Assembly: GCF_019200975.1 (NCBI RefSeq)
Contig: NZ_JAHTMR010000005.1
Span: 259,501-323,500, forward strand
Origin: Pseudomonas sp. PD9R
Lineage (GTDB): Bacteria > Pseudomonadota > Gammaproteobacteria > Pseudomonadales > Pseudomonadaceae
Length of the DNA stretch: 64,000 nt
Direction: 5' to 3'
Numbering within the stretch: position 1 is the first letter of the stretch; the number at the start of each line of letters is the position of its first letter. A program made the translations under genes and the position numbers. The notes below the pieces were generated by a model. The model did no database searches, was not told the origin of the DNA, and saw nothing but the letters and a program-made list of their open reading frames with translations. Below are positions 45,080 through 53,843 of this stretch, piece after piece.

Positions 45080-47026
45080 TCAGGCTTTGACCTGGTAGTG
45101 CGGGTAGTTGCTCATGGAGAAGCCGCCGTTGAACGTCGCGGCGGTTTTGTTGCAAATGTGAATGACGGCATCAACGGCTCCGCGAAAACAGGGTTCCGTC
45201 CAGCCGGCATCCACCGAAAATGATTCACCGGACAAATACAGCCCAGAAACATGGGCGAAATCCCGGTTGTATTTCATCAGGCTGACGGCGTCGTAGTAGG
45301 TGCCGGGTCGGTACAGCTTCGCACAGCCCAAGGCGTTTTTGTCGGTGACCCAGCGTTGGACCACGGCTTGATCAATTCCGATGTAAGGCGAAATTTTCTC
45401 TTGAATGTTGGCGGAGTTCAGCAGGATGCGGTCCAGCTCTTCGGCGCACTTGATCACCAGTTCTTTGTCGGTGAAGGAGGCAAGCTTGGTGGCGTCATCC
45501 TCCCAGGTGTAACTCAGGAGAATGCAGTCATAGCTGTAGTGATCGTTGTAGCGGTAGGTGTAGACGTCGTGGATAAAGCTGTCAGTAACGATGGCTTGCG
45601 GGATGTTGCTGTTTTTCGAGAGGAATGACTTTTTCAGCGGTGCATAGACCTTGCAGCTGGTTTCCCAGTGCGCGGTTTTATAGGCATTGATCGTCTCGAA
45701 GGGCAGCATTTCCTGAGTGAAGTTTTCAAGCTTGATTCGCGTCTCGATCAGCCAGGAAGGCAGAGTCATGATGACCGAATCGAAGTCATCGAAGTGCTCT
45801 TGGGTGTGCTCGGGCTGGCTGTGTTTCCAGTTGAAATAGACGCGGATTTTCTGGTTGGTCAGCTTTTTAAGTTGGGTGACGGATGAATCGGTGAGCAGGC
45901 CGTTACTCCGCTCACGGCAGTGTTCGTAGACGGATTTTCCGGTTTCGTCGGTTTTCATGAACAGCAGGCATTCATCCAGTGCGGCCAGTCCGATATAGCG
46001 GGGCTTGTCGAAACTCAGACCCGTTGAGTCAAAAACGGCTTCGCTGTGCAGGTGAGGCGAGTCCAGCGGATTGCCATTAGCGTCCACCCGGCCATGGATC
46101 AGTTGCAACTGGCTGCTGAAGCCGAAAATGGCGGTACGCAAAGGATAGAGGCAGCAGACGTCGTAAAAAGCGCCCCAACTGCCATCACCGATGCCGATGG
46201 CATAGAAAATCGCGGACTCATCCGCGGACATTCCCATCCCTCCAAAATCCCCGGGCGAGAGCTCATCCCAAGCGTCCAGCACCGGCATGCTTACCAGGTC
46301 GCGAAACGAAACGCGCTCGTACTTCTCGACCATGGCGGCCCACATGGTTTCCCATTCCTGGCTGGCGTAAACCTCTGCGACGTGTCGGGTCATGCGGTCG
46401 GCAAAGGCTTTCCATTTGGCATACACCTTTTGCAGTGCTTCACCGGGCGGTGGGGTCAGGCCGTCAGTATTTTTCCAGATCAACATCTGCGGCGTTGGTC
46501 CGCCGCCCATGCTGCCTTCGCGAAGATAGATGCCGGTCGAGCTGACCCATTGGCTTCCGGGGTTGGCAAAGTCGGAAAATGCCAGGTCAAACGCCTTGGC
46601 GTAGTAAGCCATCAGCGAACGGCCTTCGGTCGGCGGTTCGTCTGTACGGTTGAAGAAAGGCATGCGCATGGCGCCCATTTCAAATGGTGTATGACTTTGC
46701 GTGGAGTGTGGGCTGCCAGGTACGGTCAGGTGTCTGCCGCCGATGCGCCTGGATTGTTCGATGAGGGTTATCTGGGTAAAGCCGCACCGATAAAGCTCTC
46801 TGGCAGCCGTCAGCCCGGTGACGCCGGTGCCAATGATGCAGATTCGATGTTGCGGGTCGGTGGCCTTGGCGATGCCGTTTTCTTGCTCGACCAGTGCTCG
46901 GTAGTCGAAGCACAGGTCGGGTGGACTGGGGAAACGAGCGGCCCATTTGTTTTGAGTCGAGCGCTTCTTGCGAGTGGCCTCTTTGGCGACCAATGAAGGG
47001 TAGTTGTAGCTTGATCCGATAGTCAC
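45080..47026 (-). CDS. Amino-acid 2-monooxygenase-like flavoenzyme (tryptophan/phenylalanine 2-monooxygenase family)
   Basis: A 648-residue flavin amine-oxidase-fold enzyme. The FAD loop is IGTGVTGLTAARELYRCG (about residue 65), with QSRRIGGRHLTV and EMGAMRMPFFN as in IaaM. Late motifs LLSYTWEDDATKL and GLYLSGESFSVDAGWTEPCFRGAVDAV align by eye with IaaM. Such enzymes decarboxylate an amino acid with oxygen and leave an amide. It is about 90 residues longer than IaaM/DavB, with an extra N-terminal tail. GTG start at 47026 with site AGGGAAG. Substrate unknown. First gene of the island operon. Confidence 0.86.
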   Translation of the reverse strand: MTIGSSYNYPSLVAKEATRKKRSTQNKWAARFPSPPDLCFDYRALVEQENGIAKATDPQHRICIIGTGVTGLTAARELYRCGFTQITLIEQSRRIGGRHLTVPGSPHSTQSHTPFEMGAMRMPFFNRTDEPPTEGRSLMAYYAKAFDLAFSDFANPGSQWVSSTGIYLREGSMGGGPTPQMLIWKNTDGLTPPPGEALQKVYAKWKAFADRMTRHVAEVYASQEWETMWAAMVEKYERVSFRDLVSMPVLDAWDELSPGDFGGMGMSADESAIFYAIGIGDGSWGAFYDVCCLYPLRTAIFGFSSQLQLIHGRVDANGNPLDSPHLHSEAVFDSTGLSFDKPRYIGLAALDECLLFMKTDETGKSVYEHCRERSNGLLTDSSVTQLKKLTNQKIRVYFNWKHSQPEHTQEHFDDFDSVIMTLPSWLIETRIKLENFTQEMLPFETINAYKTAHWETSCKVYAPLKKSFLSKNSNIPQAIVTDSFIHDVYTYRYNDHYSYDCILLSYTWEDDATKLASFTDKELVIKCAEELDRILLNSANIQEKISPYIGIDQAVVQRWVTDKNALGCAKLYRPGTYYDAVSLMKYNRDFAHVSGLYLSGESFSVDAGWTEPCFRGAVDAVIHICNKTAATFNGGFSMSNYPHYQVKA

Positions 47027-47036
47027 TGTTGATCTT

Positions 47037-47065
47037 CCCTGAAAGTCCTGGTGGTGTTTTCAGGG
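47037..47065 (-). promoter_or_regulatory. Inverted repeat over the ribosome site of the monooxygenase gene
   Basis: On the minus strand CCCTGAAA-N13-TTTCAGGG, a perfect 8-bp inverted repeat. The second arm contains the AGGGA of the Shine-Dalgarno sequence, so folding would hide it. It could equally be a dimeric protein operator. Confidence 0.6.
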
Positions 47066-47157
47066 AATAGGTTGGGTGTTTCAGTGGCCGGCGTACATGA
47101 GCCAGTTCCGGTTCACCAGGGCTCCATATTCTTTTTTTATTGTGGGAAAAAGAAACC

Positions 47158-47248
47158 TGTAGGAGCGAGGCTTGCCCGCGATTGCCGCGTCGCGATGTAT
47201 CAGATAGACCGCGCCATCGTTCATCGCCAGCAAGCTCTGCTCCTACAG
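47158..47248. repeat. 91-bp composite REP repeat, right flank of the accessory island
   Basis: Direct copy of 41595-41685, seven mismatches by my count. It lies just beyond the 3' end of the AraC-type gene (47262). Confidence 0.9.
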
Positions 47249-47261
47249 GTCGTGCGAGGTT

Positions 47262-48257
47262 TCAAGCGGCCTGTTGGAACTGCTGCCGATACTGGTTCGG
47301 TGACAGCTCGGTGTGCTGGCGGAACAGTCGTGCGAAGAAGCTCGCATCGTCGTAGCCGACTTCATAGCTGATGGTCTTGATGCTCTTGCGGCTGCCGGAC
47401 AGCAGGCCCTTGGCGGTTTCGATGCGCAGGCGTTGCAAGTAATGCAGGGGCTTGTCGCCGGTGGCGGTCTGGAAGCGGCGCATGAAGTTGCGGATGCTCA
47501 TGCCATGTTCGCGAGCGACGTCTTCAAAGCGAAATTTGTCGGCGTAGTGCTCTTCGAGCCAGTGCTGGATCTGCAGGATGATCACGTCTTGATGCAGCTT
47601 CTGCCCACCGAAGCCGATACGTCCTGGCGAATAGCTGCGTTGCACTTCGTAGAGGATGTCTCGTGCCACAGCCTGCGACACATTGGCACCGCAGAACCGC
47701 TCGATCAGGTAGATGTACAGATCGCATGCCGAGGTGGTGCCGCCTGCGCAATACAGGTTGTCAGCGTCCGTCAGGTGTTTGTCTTGATTGAGCTGGACCC
47801 GCGGGAAGCGCTCGGCAAACGCGTTGAAAAAACGCCAGTAAGTGGTCGCTTCCTTGCCGTCGAGCAACCCGGCTTCGGCCAGCCAGAACACGCCTGTGGC
47901 TTCGCCGCATAGCACAGCACCGCGCGCATGTTGCTGGCGCAGCCACGGCATCACTTGCGGATAACGCAGGCTCAGGGTTTCGAAGTCGTCCCAGAAGGCG
48001 GGGATCACGATGATATCGGCGTTTTCCAGCCCGCCGTCCACCGGCATGATCACATCGCTGAAACTGTTTACCGGTTTGCCATCGGGGCTGACCAGCCGGG
48101 TCTCGAACGCCGGTGTCAGGCCGTGACCCAGTTGTTTGCCGTAGCGCAGGCTGGCTAAGTGGAAGAAATCCTTGGCTTGCATGAGGGTTGAAGCGAAGAC
48201 CCCGTCAATGGCCAGAATGCAGACGCGTCGCAGGGACGTGGAGGCTTGGTTAGACAT
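47262..48257 (-). CDS. GlxA family (GATase1-AraC) transcriptional regulator
   Basis: A 331-residue regulator. The N-terminal half is a DJ-1/PfpI-like domain (CILAIDGVFASTL, VIPAFWDDFE, GAVLCGEATGVFWLAEAGLLDG with a nucleophile-position Cys). The C-terminal half is an AraC HTH pair (RFEDVAREHGMSIRNFMRRFQTATGDKPLHYLQRLRIETAKGLL and ISYEVGYDDASFFARLFRQHTELSPNQYR). It is divergent from an acyl-CoA dehydrogenase gene, which it probably regulates. It also lies upstream of the island operon on the same strand. Ligand unknown. Confidence 0.93.
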   Translation of the reverse strand: MSNQASTSLRRVCILAIDGVFASTLMQAKDFFHLASLRYGKQLGHGLTPAFETRLVSPDGKPVNSFSDVIMPVDGGLENADIIVIPAFWDDFETLSLRYPQVMPWLRQQHARGAVLCGEATGVFWLAEAGLLDGKEATTYWRFFNAFAERFPRVQLNQDKHLTDADNLYCAGGTTSACDLYIYLIERFCGANVSQAVARDILYEVQRSYSPGRIGFGGQKLHQDVIILQIQHWLEEHYADKFRFEDVAREHGMSIRNFMRRFQTATGDKPLHYLQRLRIETAKGLLSGSRKSIKTISYEVGYDDASFFARLFRQHTELSPNQYRQQFQQAA

Positions 48258-48402
48258 AATTCAACTTTATTCTTATAGGGGAAAGTGGTCACCAGACGGC
48301 TGGATCGTCTTATTTTTTGTCGGATGTGTCCAGTGTCCTGTATCGGATGCGGGGCTTAGTCTCTGAAGGTCAATCCCCTCTAAAAATATCAACAGGTGCC
48401 GC

Positions 48403-49539
48403 ATGATCCCTAGAACCTTGTTCAGTTCCGAGCACGAACTTTTTCGTGACAGCGTGCGAACGTTCCTCGAAAAAGAGGCGGTGCCGTTCCATGGACAATG
48501 GGAGAAACAGGGCTATATCGACCGTCAACTGTGGAACAAGGCAGGGGAGGCGGGCATGTTGTGTTCGCACCTGCCGGAAGAGTACGGCGGTCTGGGGGCG
48601 GACTTTCTCTACAGCGCGGTGGTGATTGAAGAGATCGGGCGCCTCGGCCTGACCGGAATCGGTTTTTCCCTGCATTCGGACATTGTGGCGCCTTACATCC
48701 TGCATTACGGCAGTGAAGAGTTGAAACACAAATACCTGCCGAAACTGGTCTCCGGAGAACTGGTGACTGCCATTGCCATGACCGAGCCGGGCGCGGGCTC
48801 CGACCTGCAAGGCGTGAAGACCACGGCGGTACTGGATGGCGATGAGTATGTGATCAACGGTTCCAAGACCTTTATCACCAATGGCTTTCTCGCCGATCTG
48901 GTGATCGTGGTTGCCAAGACCGATCCCAAGGCCGGCGCGAAGGGCACCAGCCTGTTTCTGGTGGAGGCCGACACGCCAGGCTTCGACAAGGGCCAGCGCC
49001 TGGAAAAAGTCGGCATGAAGGCTCAGGACACCTCGGAATTGTTCTTTCAGGACGTCCGGGTGCCCAAGGAAAACCTGTTAGGTCAGGCCGGGATGGGTTT
49101 CGCGTATTTGATGCAGGAGTTGCCGCAGGAGCGTCTCACCGTCGCCATCGGCGGCCTGGCATCAGCCGAAGCGGCGCTGCAATGGACGCTGGATTACACC
49201 CGTGAACGCAAGGCGTTCGGCAAGGCGATTGCAGACTTCCAGAACACCCGTTTCAAACTGGCGGAGATGGCGACTGAAATTCAAATCGGTCGGGTCTTTG
49301 TCGATCGCTGCCTGGAGCTGCACCTGCAAGGCAAGCTCGATGTACCGACGGCGGCGATGGCCAAATACTGGGGCACGGACCTGCAATGCAAGGTCCTCGA
49401 CGAGTGCGTGCAGTTGCATGGCGGTTACGGCTTCATGTGGGAATACCCGATCGCCCGGGCGTGGGCGGATGCGCGGGTGCAGCGGATCTATGCGGGGACC
49501 AATGAAATCATGAAGGAGATTATTGCGCGGGCGCTTTGA
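48403..49539 (+). CDS. Acyl-CoA dehydrogenase
   Basis: A 378-residue FAD enzyme introducing a double bond into an acyl-CoA. Family motifs: AIAMTEPGAGSDLQGVKT, NGSKTFITNG, and QLHGGYGFMWEYPIARAWADARVQRIYAGTNEIMKEIIAR. The catalytic glutamate is expected in the last (YAGTNE). It is transcribed away from the GATase1-AraC regulator, a typical target arrangement. Chain-length preference not readable. Ends before a REP pair. Confidence 0.93.
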   Translation: MIPRTLFSSEHELFRDSVRTFLEKEAVPFHGQWEKQGYIDRQLWNKAGEAGMLCSHLPEEYGGLGADFLYSAVVIEEIGRLGLTGIGFSLHSDIVAPYILHYGSEELKHKYLPKLVSGELVTAIAMTEPGAGSDLQGVKTTAVLDGDEYVINGSKTFITNGFLADLVIVVAKTDPKAGAKGTSLFLVEADTPGFDKGQRLEKVGMKAQDTSELFFQDVRVPKENLLGQAGMGFAYLMQELPQERLTVAIGGLASAEAALQWTLDYTRERKAFGKAIADFQNTRFKLAEMATEIQIGRVFVDRCLELHLQGKLDVPTAAMAKYWGTDLQCKVLDECVQLHGGYGFMWEYPIARAWADARVQRIYAGTNEIMKEIIARAL

Positions 49540-49556
49540 TTTTTTTGTGATGGTTG

Positions 49557-49635
49557 AAAAGATCGCAGCCTGCGACAGCGCCTACAGGGTGTACGTCAAC
49601 CCATGCAGGCGCTGCCGCAGGCTGCGATCTTTTTG
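49557..49635. repeat. REP-type inverted repeat pair (GCTGCGATC family)
   Basis: Inverted family units between convergent acyl-CoA dehydrogenase and aldo/keto reductase genes. Confidence 0.85.
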
Positions 49636-49648
49636 CAATCAGCGCAAT

Positions 49649-50689
49649 TTATGGTGCCGGGTTCGGGTGGTCCTTGTGAATCGCCTCAATCCCTTCCAGC
49701 ACTTCCTCCGACAGTTTCAAATCAAAACTGGCAATGTTGCTTTCCAGTTGTTCCAGGGTGGTAGCGCCGATGATGTTGCTGGTCACGAACGGCTGCTGCG
49801 TGACGAAGGCCAGCGCCATCTGTGCCGGGTCCAGACCGTGCTCACGGGCTAAAGCGACATAACGGCTGCAGGCTGCTTCCGACTGCGGGTTGAAATAACG
49901 ACTGAAGCGACTGTAGAGGCTCAGGCGACCCTTCGGTGGGCGTGCGCCCCCTTCGTATTTGCCCGACAGGAAGCCGAACGCCAGCGGCGAATAGGCCAGC
50001 AGGCCGCACTGTTCACGAATGGCGATTTCCGCCAGACCCACTTCGAAGCTGCGGTTGAGCAGGTTGTAGGGGTTCTGGATCGACACTGCACGCGGCCAGC
50101 CGCGCGCTTCTGCCAAAGCGAGGAAGCGCATGGTGCCCCATGGTGTTTCATTGGACAGGCCGATGTGGCGGATCTTGCCAGCCTTGACCTGCTCGTCCAG
50201 CGCTTCGAGGGTGTCTTCGAGTGGCGTCAGATTGGCTTCCGTCTGGTGCTTGTAGCCCAGCTGGCCAAAAAAGTTGGTGCTGCGTTCCGGCCAGTGCAGC
50301 TGGTACAAGTCGATGTAATCGGTCTGCAGGCGCTTGAGGCTGGCATCCACGGCTTCGGTGATGTGCTGGCGGTTGTGCCTCAGGTTTTTATCGCGAATGT
50401 AATCGATGGTGTTGCCGGGGCCGGCGATCTTGCTGGCCAGGATCCAGTCGGCACGATCGCCACGGCTTTTGAAGTAATTGCCGATATAACGTTCGGTAGT
50501 GGCGTAGGTTTCGGCCTTGGGCGGCACTGGGTACATCTCGGCGGTATCGATGAAATTGATCCCGGCGCTCTTGGCCCGCTCAATCTGGGCGAAGGCTTCA
50601 GCTTCGCTGTTTTGCTCACCCCAGGTCATGGTTCCGAGGCAGATGGCACTCACGTTGAGATTGGTCCGGCCTAGCTGGCGATAGTCCAT
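49649..50689 (-). CDS. tas: Aldo/keto reductase (Tas-like)
   Basis: A 346-residue NADPH-dependent aldo/keto reductase. Markers are LGTMTWGEQNSEAEAFAQIERAKSAGINFIDTAEMYP (catalytic Asp and Tyr), IASKIAG-type lysine strand, YIDLYQLHWPER (His) and IIGATTLEQLESN (cofactor). It closely follows the E. coli Tas pattern. The ATG at 50689 starts MDYRQLGRTNLNVS. Physiological substrate unknown. Divergent from rplM. Confidence 0.92.
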   Translation of the reverse strand: MDYRQLGRTNLNVSAICLGTMTWGEQNSEAEAFAQIERAKSAGINFIDTAEMYPVPPKAETYATTERYIGNYFKSRGDRADWILASKIAGPGNTIDYIRDKNLRHNRQHITEAVDASLKRLQTDYIDLYQLHWPERSTNFFGQLGYKHQTEANLTPLEDTLEALDEQVKAGKIRHIGLSNETPWGTMRFLALAEARGWPRAVSIQNPYNLLNRSFEVGLAEIAIREQCGLLAYSPLAFGFLSGKYEGGARPPKGRLSLYSRFSRYFNPQSEAACSRYVALAREHGLDPAQMALAFVTQQPFVTSNIIGATTLEQLESNIASFDLKLSEEVLEGIEAIHKDHPNPAP

Positions 50690-50859
50690 CGGGTGCTCCT
50701 TGGGCAAAACAATCATAAAAGCAGGTTGAAATATTTTTCGCAATCTGCATAATTGCGCACCTCTTTCTGCAGTGGAAGTGATGCGCCGCCGCCGAAGAAT
50801 CTTGCCGTTGAACGGACGCGCCGACCCGAGCCCCCGAAAGCGTCTGTATCCGGCTGCCT

Positions 50860-50893
50860 TTGACTTGTCAAAGTACGCACTATTCAGTAAGAT
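50860..50893 (+). promoter_or_regulatory. Promoter of rplM-rpsI
   Basis: TTGTCA (50865-50870), 17-bp spacer, TAAGAT (50888-50893), 42 bp before the rplM start. A small CCGCC / GGCGG hairpin lies between promoter and gene. Confidence 0.55.
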
Positions 50894-50934
50894 CCGCCGT
50901 CTAATTTACAGGGCGGCCCCTGAGGCTATAAAGA

Positions 50935-51363
50935 ATGAAAACTTTTACTGCTAAACCGGAAACAGTACAGCGCGACTGGTTTGTCGTCGACGCTGCAGGT
51001 CAGACCCTGGGTCGTCTGGCCACCGAAATCGCGAGCCGTCTGCGTGGCAAGCATAAAGCTGAGTACACTCCTCACGTTGACACTGGCGATTACATCGTCG
51101 TTATCAATGCCGAGCAGATTCGTGTAACCGGTGCTAAAACCACCGACAAAATCTACTACTCCCACTCCGGTTTCCCGGGCGGCATCAAGTCGATCAACTT
51201 TGAAAAGCTGATCGCTAAAGCCCCTGAGCGCGTGATCGAGACCGCGGTTAAAGGCATGCTGCCTAAGAACCCACTGGGTCGCGACATGTATCGTAAGCTG
51301 AAAGTCTATGCGGGCGCTGTACACCCTCATACTGCTCAGCAGCCCCAAGAACTGAAGTTTTAA
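50935..51363 (+). CDS. rplM: 50S ribosomal protein L13
   Basis: A 142-residue ribosomal protein with the full L13 pattern: [45 protein letters not shown] and the final [21 protein letters not shown]. First gene of the rplM-rpsI operon; rpsI starts 14 bp after its stop. Many frequent codons, as in highly expressed genes. Confidence 0.98.
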   Translation: MKTFTAKPETVQRDWFVVDAAGQTLGRLATEIASRLRGKHKAEYTPHVDTGDYIVVINAEQIRVTGAKTTDKIYYSHSGFPGGIKSINFEKLIAKAPERVIETAVKGMLPKNPLGRDMYRKLKVYAGAVHPHTAQQPQELKF

Positions 51364-51377
51364 CGGAATAGTTCATT

Positions 51378-51770
51378 ATGTCGGCGACTCAAAATTACGG
51401 CACTGGCCGTCGCAAGACCGCAACCGCACGCGTTTTCCTGCGTCCGGGTACTGGTAACATCTCCATCAACAACCGTTCGCTGGATAATTTCTTCGGCCGC
51501 GAAACTGCCCGCATGGTAGTTCGTCAGCCGCTGGAATTGACTGAGACTGTCGAGAAGTTCGACATCTACGTCACCGTGATCGGCGGTGGTGTAAGTGGTC
51601 AAGCTGGCGCAATCCGCCACGGCATCACTCGCGCTCTGATGGATTACGACGAAACCCTGCGTGGCGCTCTGCGCAAAGCTGGCTTCGTAACCCGCGATGC
51701 CCGTGAAGTTGAACGTAAGAAAGTTGGTCTGCGTAAAGCGCGTAAGCGTCCGCAGTACTCGAAGCGTTAA
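51378..51770 (+). CDS. rpsI: 30S ribosomal protein S9
   Basis: A 130-residue S9 protein: [20 protein letters not shown] at the start and [18 protein letters not shown] at the C-terminus, whose last arginine reaches the P-site tRNA. Second gene of the rplM operon, followed by a strong terminator. Confidence 0.98.
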   Translation: MSATQNYGTGRRKTATARVFLRPGTGNISINNRSLDNFFGRETARMVVRQPLELTETVEKFDIYVTVIGGGVSGQAGAIRHGITRALMDYDETLRGALRKAGFVTRDAREVERKKVGLRKARKRPQYSKR

Positions 51771-51784
51771 TTCGCTTCCACGTT

Positions 51785-51828
51785 CAAAAAAGAACGCCCA
51801 GTCTCCTCACGGAGCTGGGCGTTTTTTT
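51785..51828 (+). terminator. Rho-independent terminator of rplM-rpsI
   Basis: AACGCCCAG / CTGGGCGTT stem (loop with TCTCCTCACGGAG forming an inner CTCC/GGAG pair), seven T after. Confidence 0.92.
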
Positions 51829-51865
51829 ATGCGTGCGATTTCTCAAAGAATTGCGCTGTGACAAC

Positions 51866-51892
51866 TTGCCACATCCGTAGAGCCCCTATACT
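51866..51892 (+). promoter_or_regulatory. Possible promoter of petABC
   Basis: A good TATACT -10 (51887-51892) with TTGCCA 15 bp upstream, 147 bp before petA. The short spacer makes the -35 doubtful. Confidence 0.35.
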
Positions 51893-52038
51893 ACAAGGCT
51901 TGGGAGTGGGGCCCTTGGGTAATTACCTTGTCAGAATTGGGGCTTTTCATTACCATTCGGCAAAATTTTTATAAGTACATAGATTTACTTAGTAGATGCC
52001 TGATTTAACAGGCCACAAAGCTGATGGGAGAGGACTGA

Positions 52039-52632
52039 ATGAGCAATGACGGCGTGAATGCAGGCCGGCGTCGCTTCTTGGTAGCAGCCACATCCGTGGT
52101 GGGTGCTGCAGGAGCGGTGGGGGCTGCGGTCCCGTTCGTGGGGTCATGGTTTCCCAGTGCCAAGGCGAAAGCCGCAGGTGCACCGGTGAAAGTGAATGTC
52201 AGCAAAATCGAGCCAGGCCAGCAGATGATTGCTGAGTGGCGCGGCCAGCCGGTGTTCATCGTCCGCCGTACGCCGGAAATCCTGGGGAATCTGAAGAAGA
52301 TCGAGGGTCAGCTGTCCGACCCGACCTCCAAGAACTCGACTCAACCGACGTATGTCGATCCGGAAAACCGTTCGATCAAACCTGAGATTCTGCTGCTGAT
52401 TGGTATCTGCACGCACTTGGGTTGCTCGCCGACCTTCCGTCCCGAAGTCGCCCCCGCAGATCTGGGCAAGGACTGGGTAGGTGGCTATTTCTGCCCTTGC
52501 CACGGCTCCCACTACGACCTGGCTGGTCGCGTCTACAAGTCGCAACCTGCGCCTTTGAACCTGCCAGTTCCCCCGCATTCCTATGAGACCGATGAGATTA
52601 TTGTCATTGGCGTCGATACGGAGAAAGCGTGA
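52039..52632 (+). CDS. petA: Ubiquinol-cytochrome c reductase, Rieske iron-sulfur subunit
   Basis: A 197-residue subunit of the cytochrome bc1 complex. The Tat signal/membrane anchor (NAGRRRFLVAATSVVGAAG) is at the N-terminus. The [2Fe-2S] ligands are in CTHLGCSP and CPCHGSHYD (two Cys and two His). It hands electrons from quinol to cytochrome c1. Stop overlaps the petB start as TGATG. Confidence 0.97.
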   Translation: MSNDGVNAGRRRFLVAATSVVGAAGAVGAAVPFVGSWFPSAKAKAAGAPVKVNVSKIEPGQQMIAEWRGQPVFIVRRTPEILGNLKKIEGQLSDPTSKNSTQPTYVDPENRSIKPEILLLIGICTHLGCSPTFRPEVAPADLGKDWVGGYFCPCHGSHYDLAGRVYKSQPAPLNLPVPPHSYETDEIIVIGVDTEKA

Positions 52633-53843
52633 TGAGCAAGTTCATGGATTGGGTTGATGCGCGCTTTCCCGCCACCAAGATGTGGGAAGACCATCTCAGC
52701 AAGTACTACGCCCCGAAGAACTTCAACTTCTTCTATTTCTTTGGATCCCTGGCATTGCTCGTTCTGGTCAACCAGATCATTACCGGTGTCTGGCTGACCA
52801 TGAGCTACACCCCATCGGCGGAGGAAGCGTTTGCCTCCGTAGAGGGCATCATGCGTGATGTCAGTTATGGGCCGATCTTGCGTTTGTTGCATGCTGTCGG
52901 TGCGTCGATGTTCTTCATTGTTGTTTACCTGCACATGTTCCGTGGACTGCTCTACGGTTCCTACCAGAAACCACGCGAGTTGGTGTGGGTCTTCGGTATG
53001 TTGATCTACCTGGCGCTGATGGCTGAAGCCTTCATGGGCTACCTGCTGCCGTGGGGCCAGATGTCCTACTGGGGTGCCCAGGTGATCATCTCGCTGTTCG
53101 GTGCGATCCCGGTCATTGGTAACGACCTGACCCAGTGGATCCGTGGTGACTACCTGATTTCCGGAATCACCCTGAACCGCTTCTTCGCCCTGCACGTGGT
53201 TGCCTTGCCGATCGTGATCCTCGGTCTGGTGGTGCTGCACGTTCTGGCGCTGCACGAAGTGGGATCGAACAACCCGGACGGCGTGGACATCAAGAAACAC
53301 AAAGACGAAAACGGCGTACCGCTGGACGGCATTGCCTTCCACCCGTACTACACCGTGAAAGATATCGTCGGCGTGGTGGTGTTCCTGTTCATCTTCTGCT
53401 CGATCGTATTCTTCTTCCCGGAAATGGGTGGTTATTTCCTCGAAAAGCCGAACTTTGAAGTGGCGAACGCCTTCAAGACCCCAGAGCACATCGCTCCGGT
53501 CTGGTACTTCACCCCGTTCTACGCGATCTTGCGTGCGATTCCGGACAAGCTCCTTGGCGTTGTGGCCATGGGTGCTTCGATTGCCTTTCTGTTCGTTCTG
53601 CCCTGGCTTGACCGTAGTCCGGTCAAGTCCATGCGCTACAAGGGTTGGCTGAGCAAGATCTGGCTCTGGGTATTCTGCATCTCGTTCGTGATTCTTGGCT
53701 GGTTGGGTGTCATGGCGCCTACGCCTGAGCGGACGCTGCTGTCGCAGGTATGTACCTTCCTGTACTTCGCCTACTTCATTCTGATGCCGTTCTACACCAG
53801 GCTCGAGAAGACCAAACCGGTTCCGGAAAGGGTGACTGGCTGA
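52632..53843 (+). CDS. petB: Cytochrome b subunit of the bc1 complex
   Basis: A 403-residue heme-b membrane subunit with eight helices. The heme-binding histidines are in LLHAVGASMFFIVVYLHMFRG and ALHVVALPIVILGLVVLHVLALHE. The quinol-site motif appears as PEHIAPVWYFTPFYAILRAIP (variant of PEWY). The ATG at 52632 is preferred to the adjacent GTG. Overlaps both petA and petC by single bases (TGATG). Confidence 0.97.
   Translation: MSKFMDWVDARFPATKMWEDHLSKYYAPKNFNFFYFFGSLALLVLVNQIITGVWLTMSYTPSAEEAFASVEGIMRDVSYGPILRLLHAVGASMFFIVVYLHMFRGLLYGSYQKPRELVWVFGMLIYLALMAEAFMGYLLPWGQMSYWGAQVIISLFGAIPVIGNDLTQWIRGDYLISGITLNRFFALHVVALPIVILGLVVLHVLALHEVGSNNPDGVDIKKHKDENGVPLDGIAFHPYYTVKDIVGVVVFLFIFCSIVFFFPEMGGYFLEKPNFEVANAFKTPEHIAPVWYFTPFYAILRAIPDKLLGVVAMGASIAFLFVLPWLDRSPVKSMRYKGWLSKIWLWVFCISFVILGWLGVMAPTPERTLLSQVCTFLYFAYFILMPFYTRLEKTKPVPERVTG

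Noticed and set aside
50894..50934. Autoregulatory L13 leader RNA
   Set aside because: Only a small CCGCC/GGCGG hairpin is present; the structured leader known from other phyla is not recognisable.
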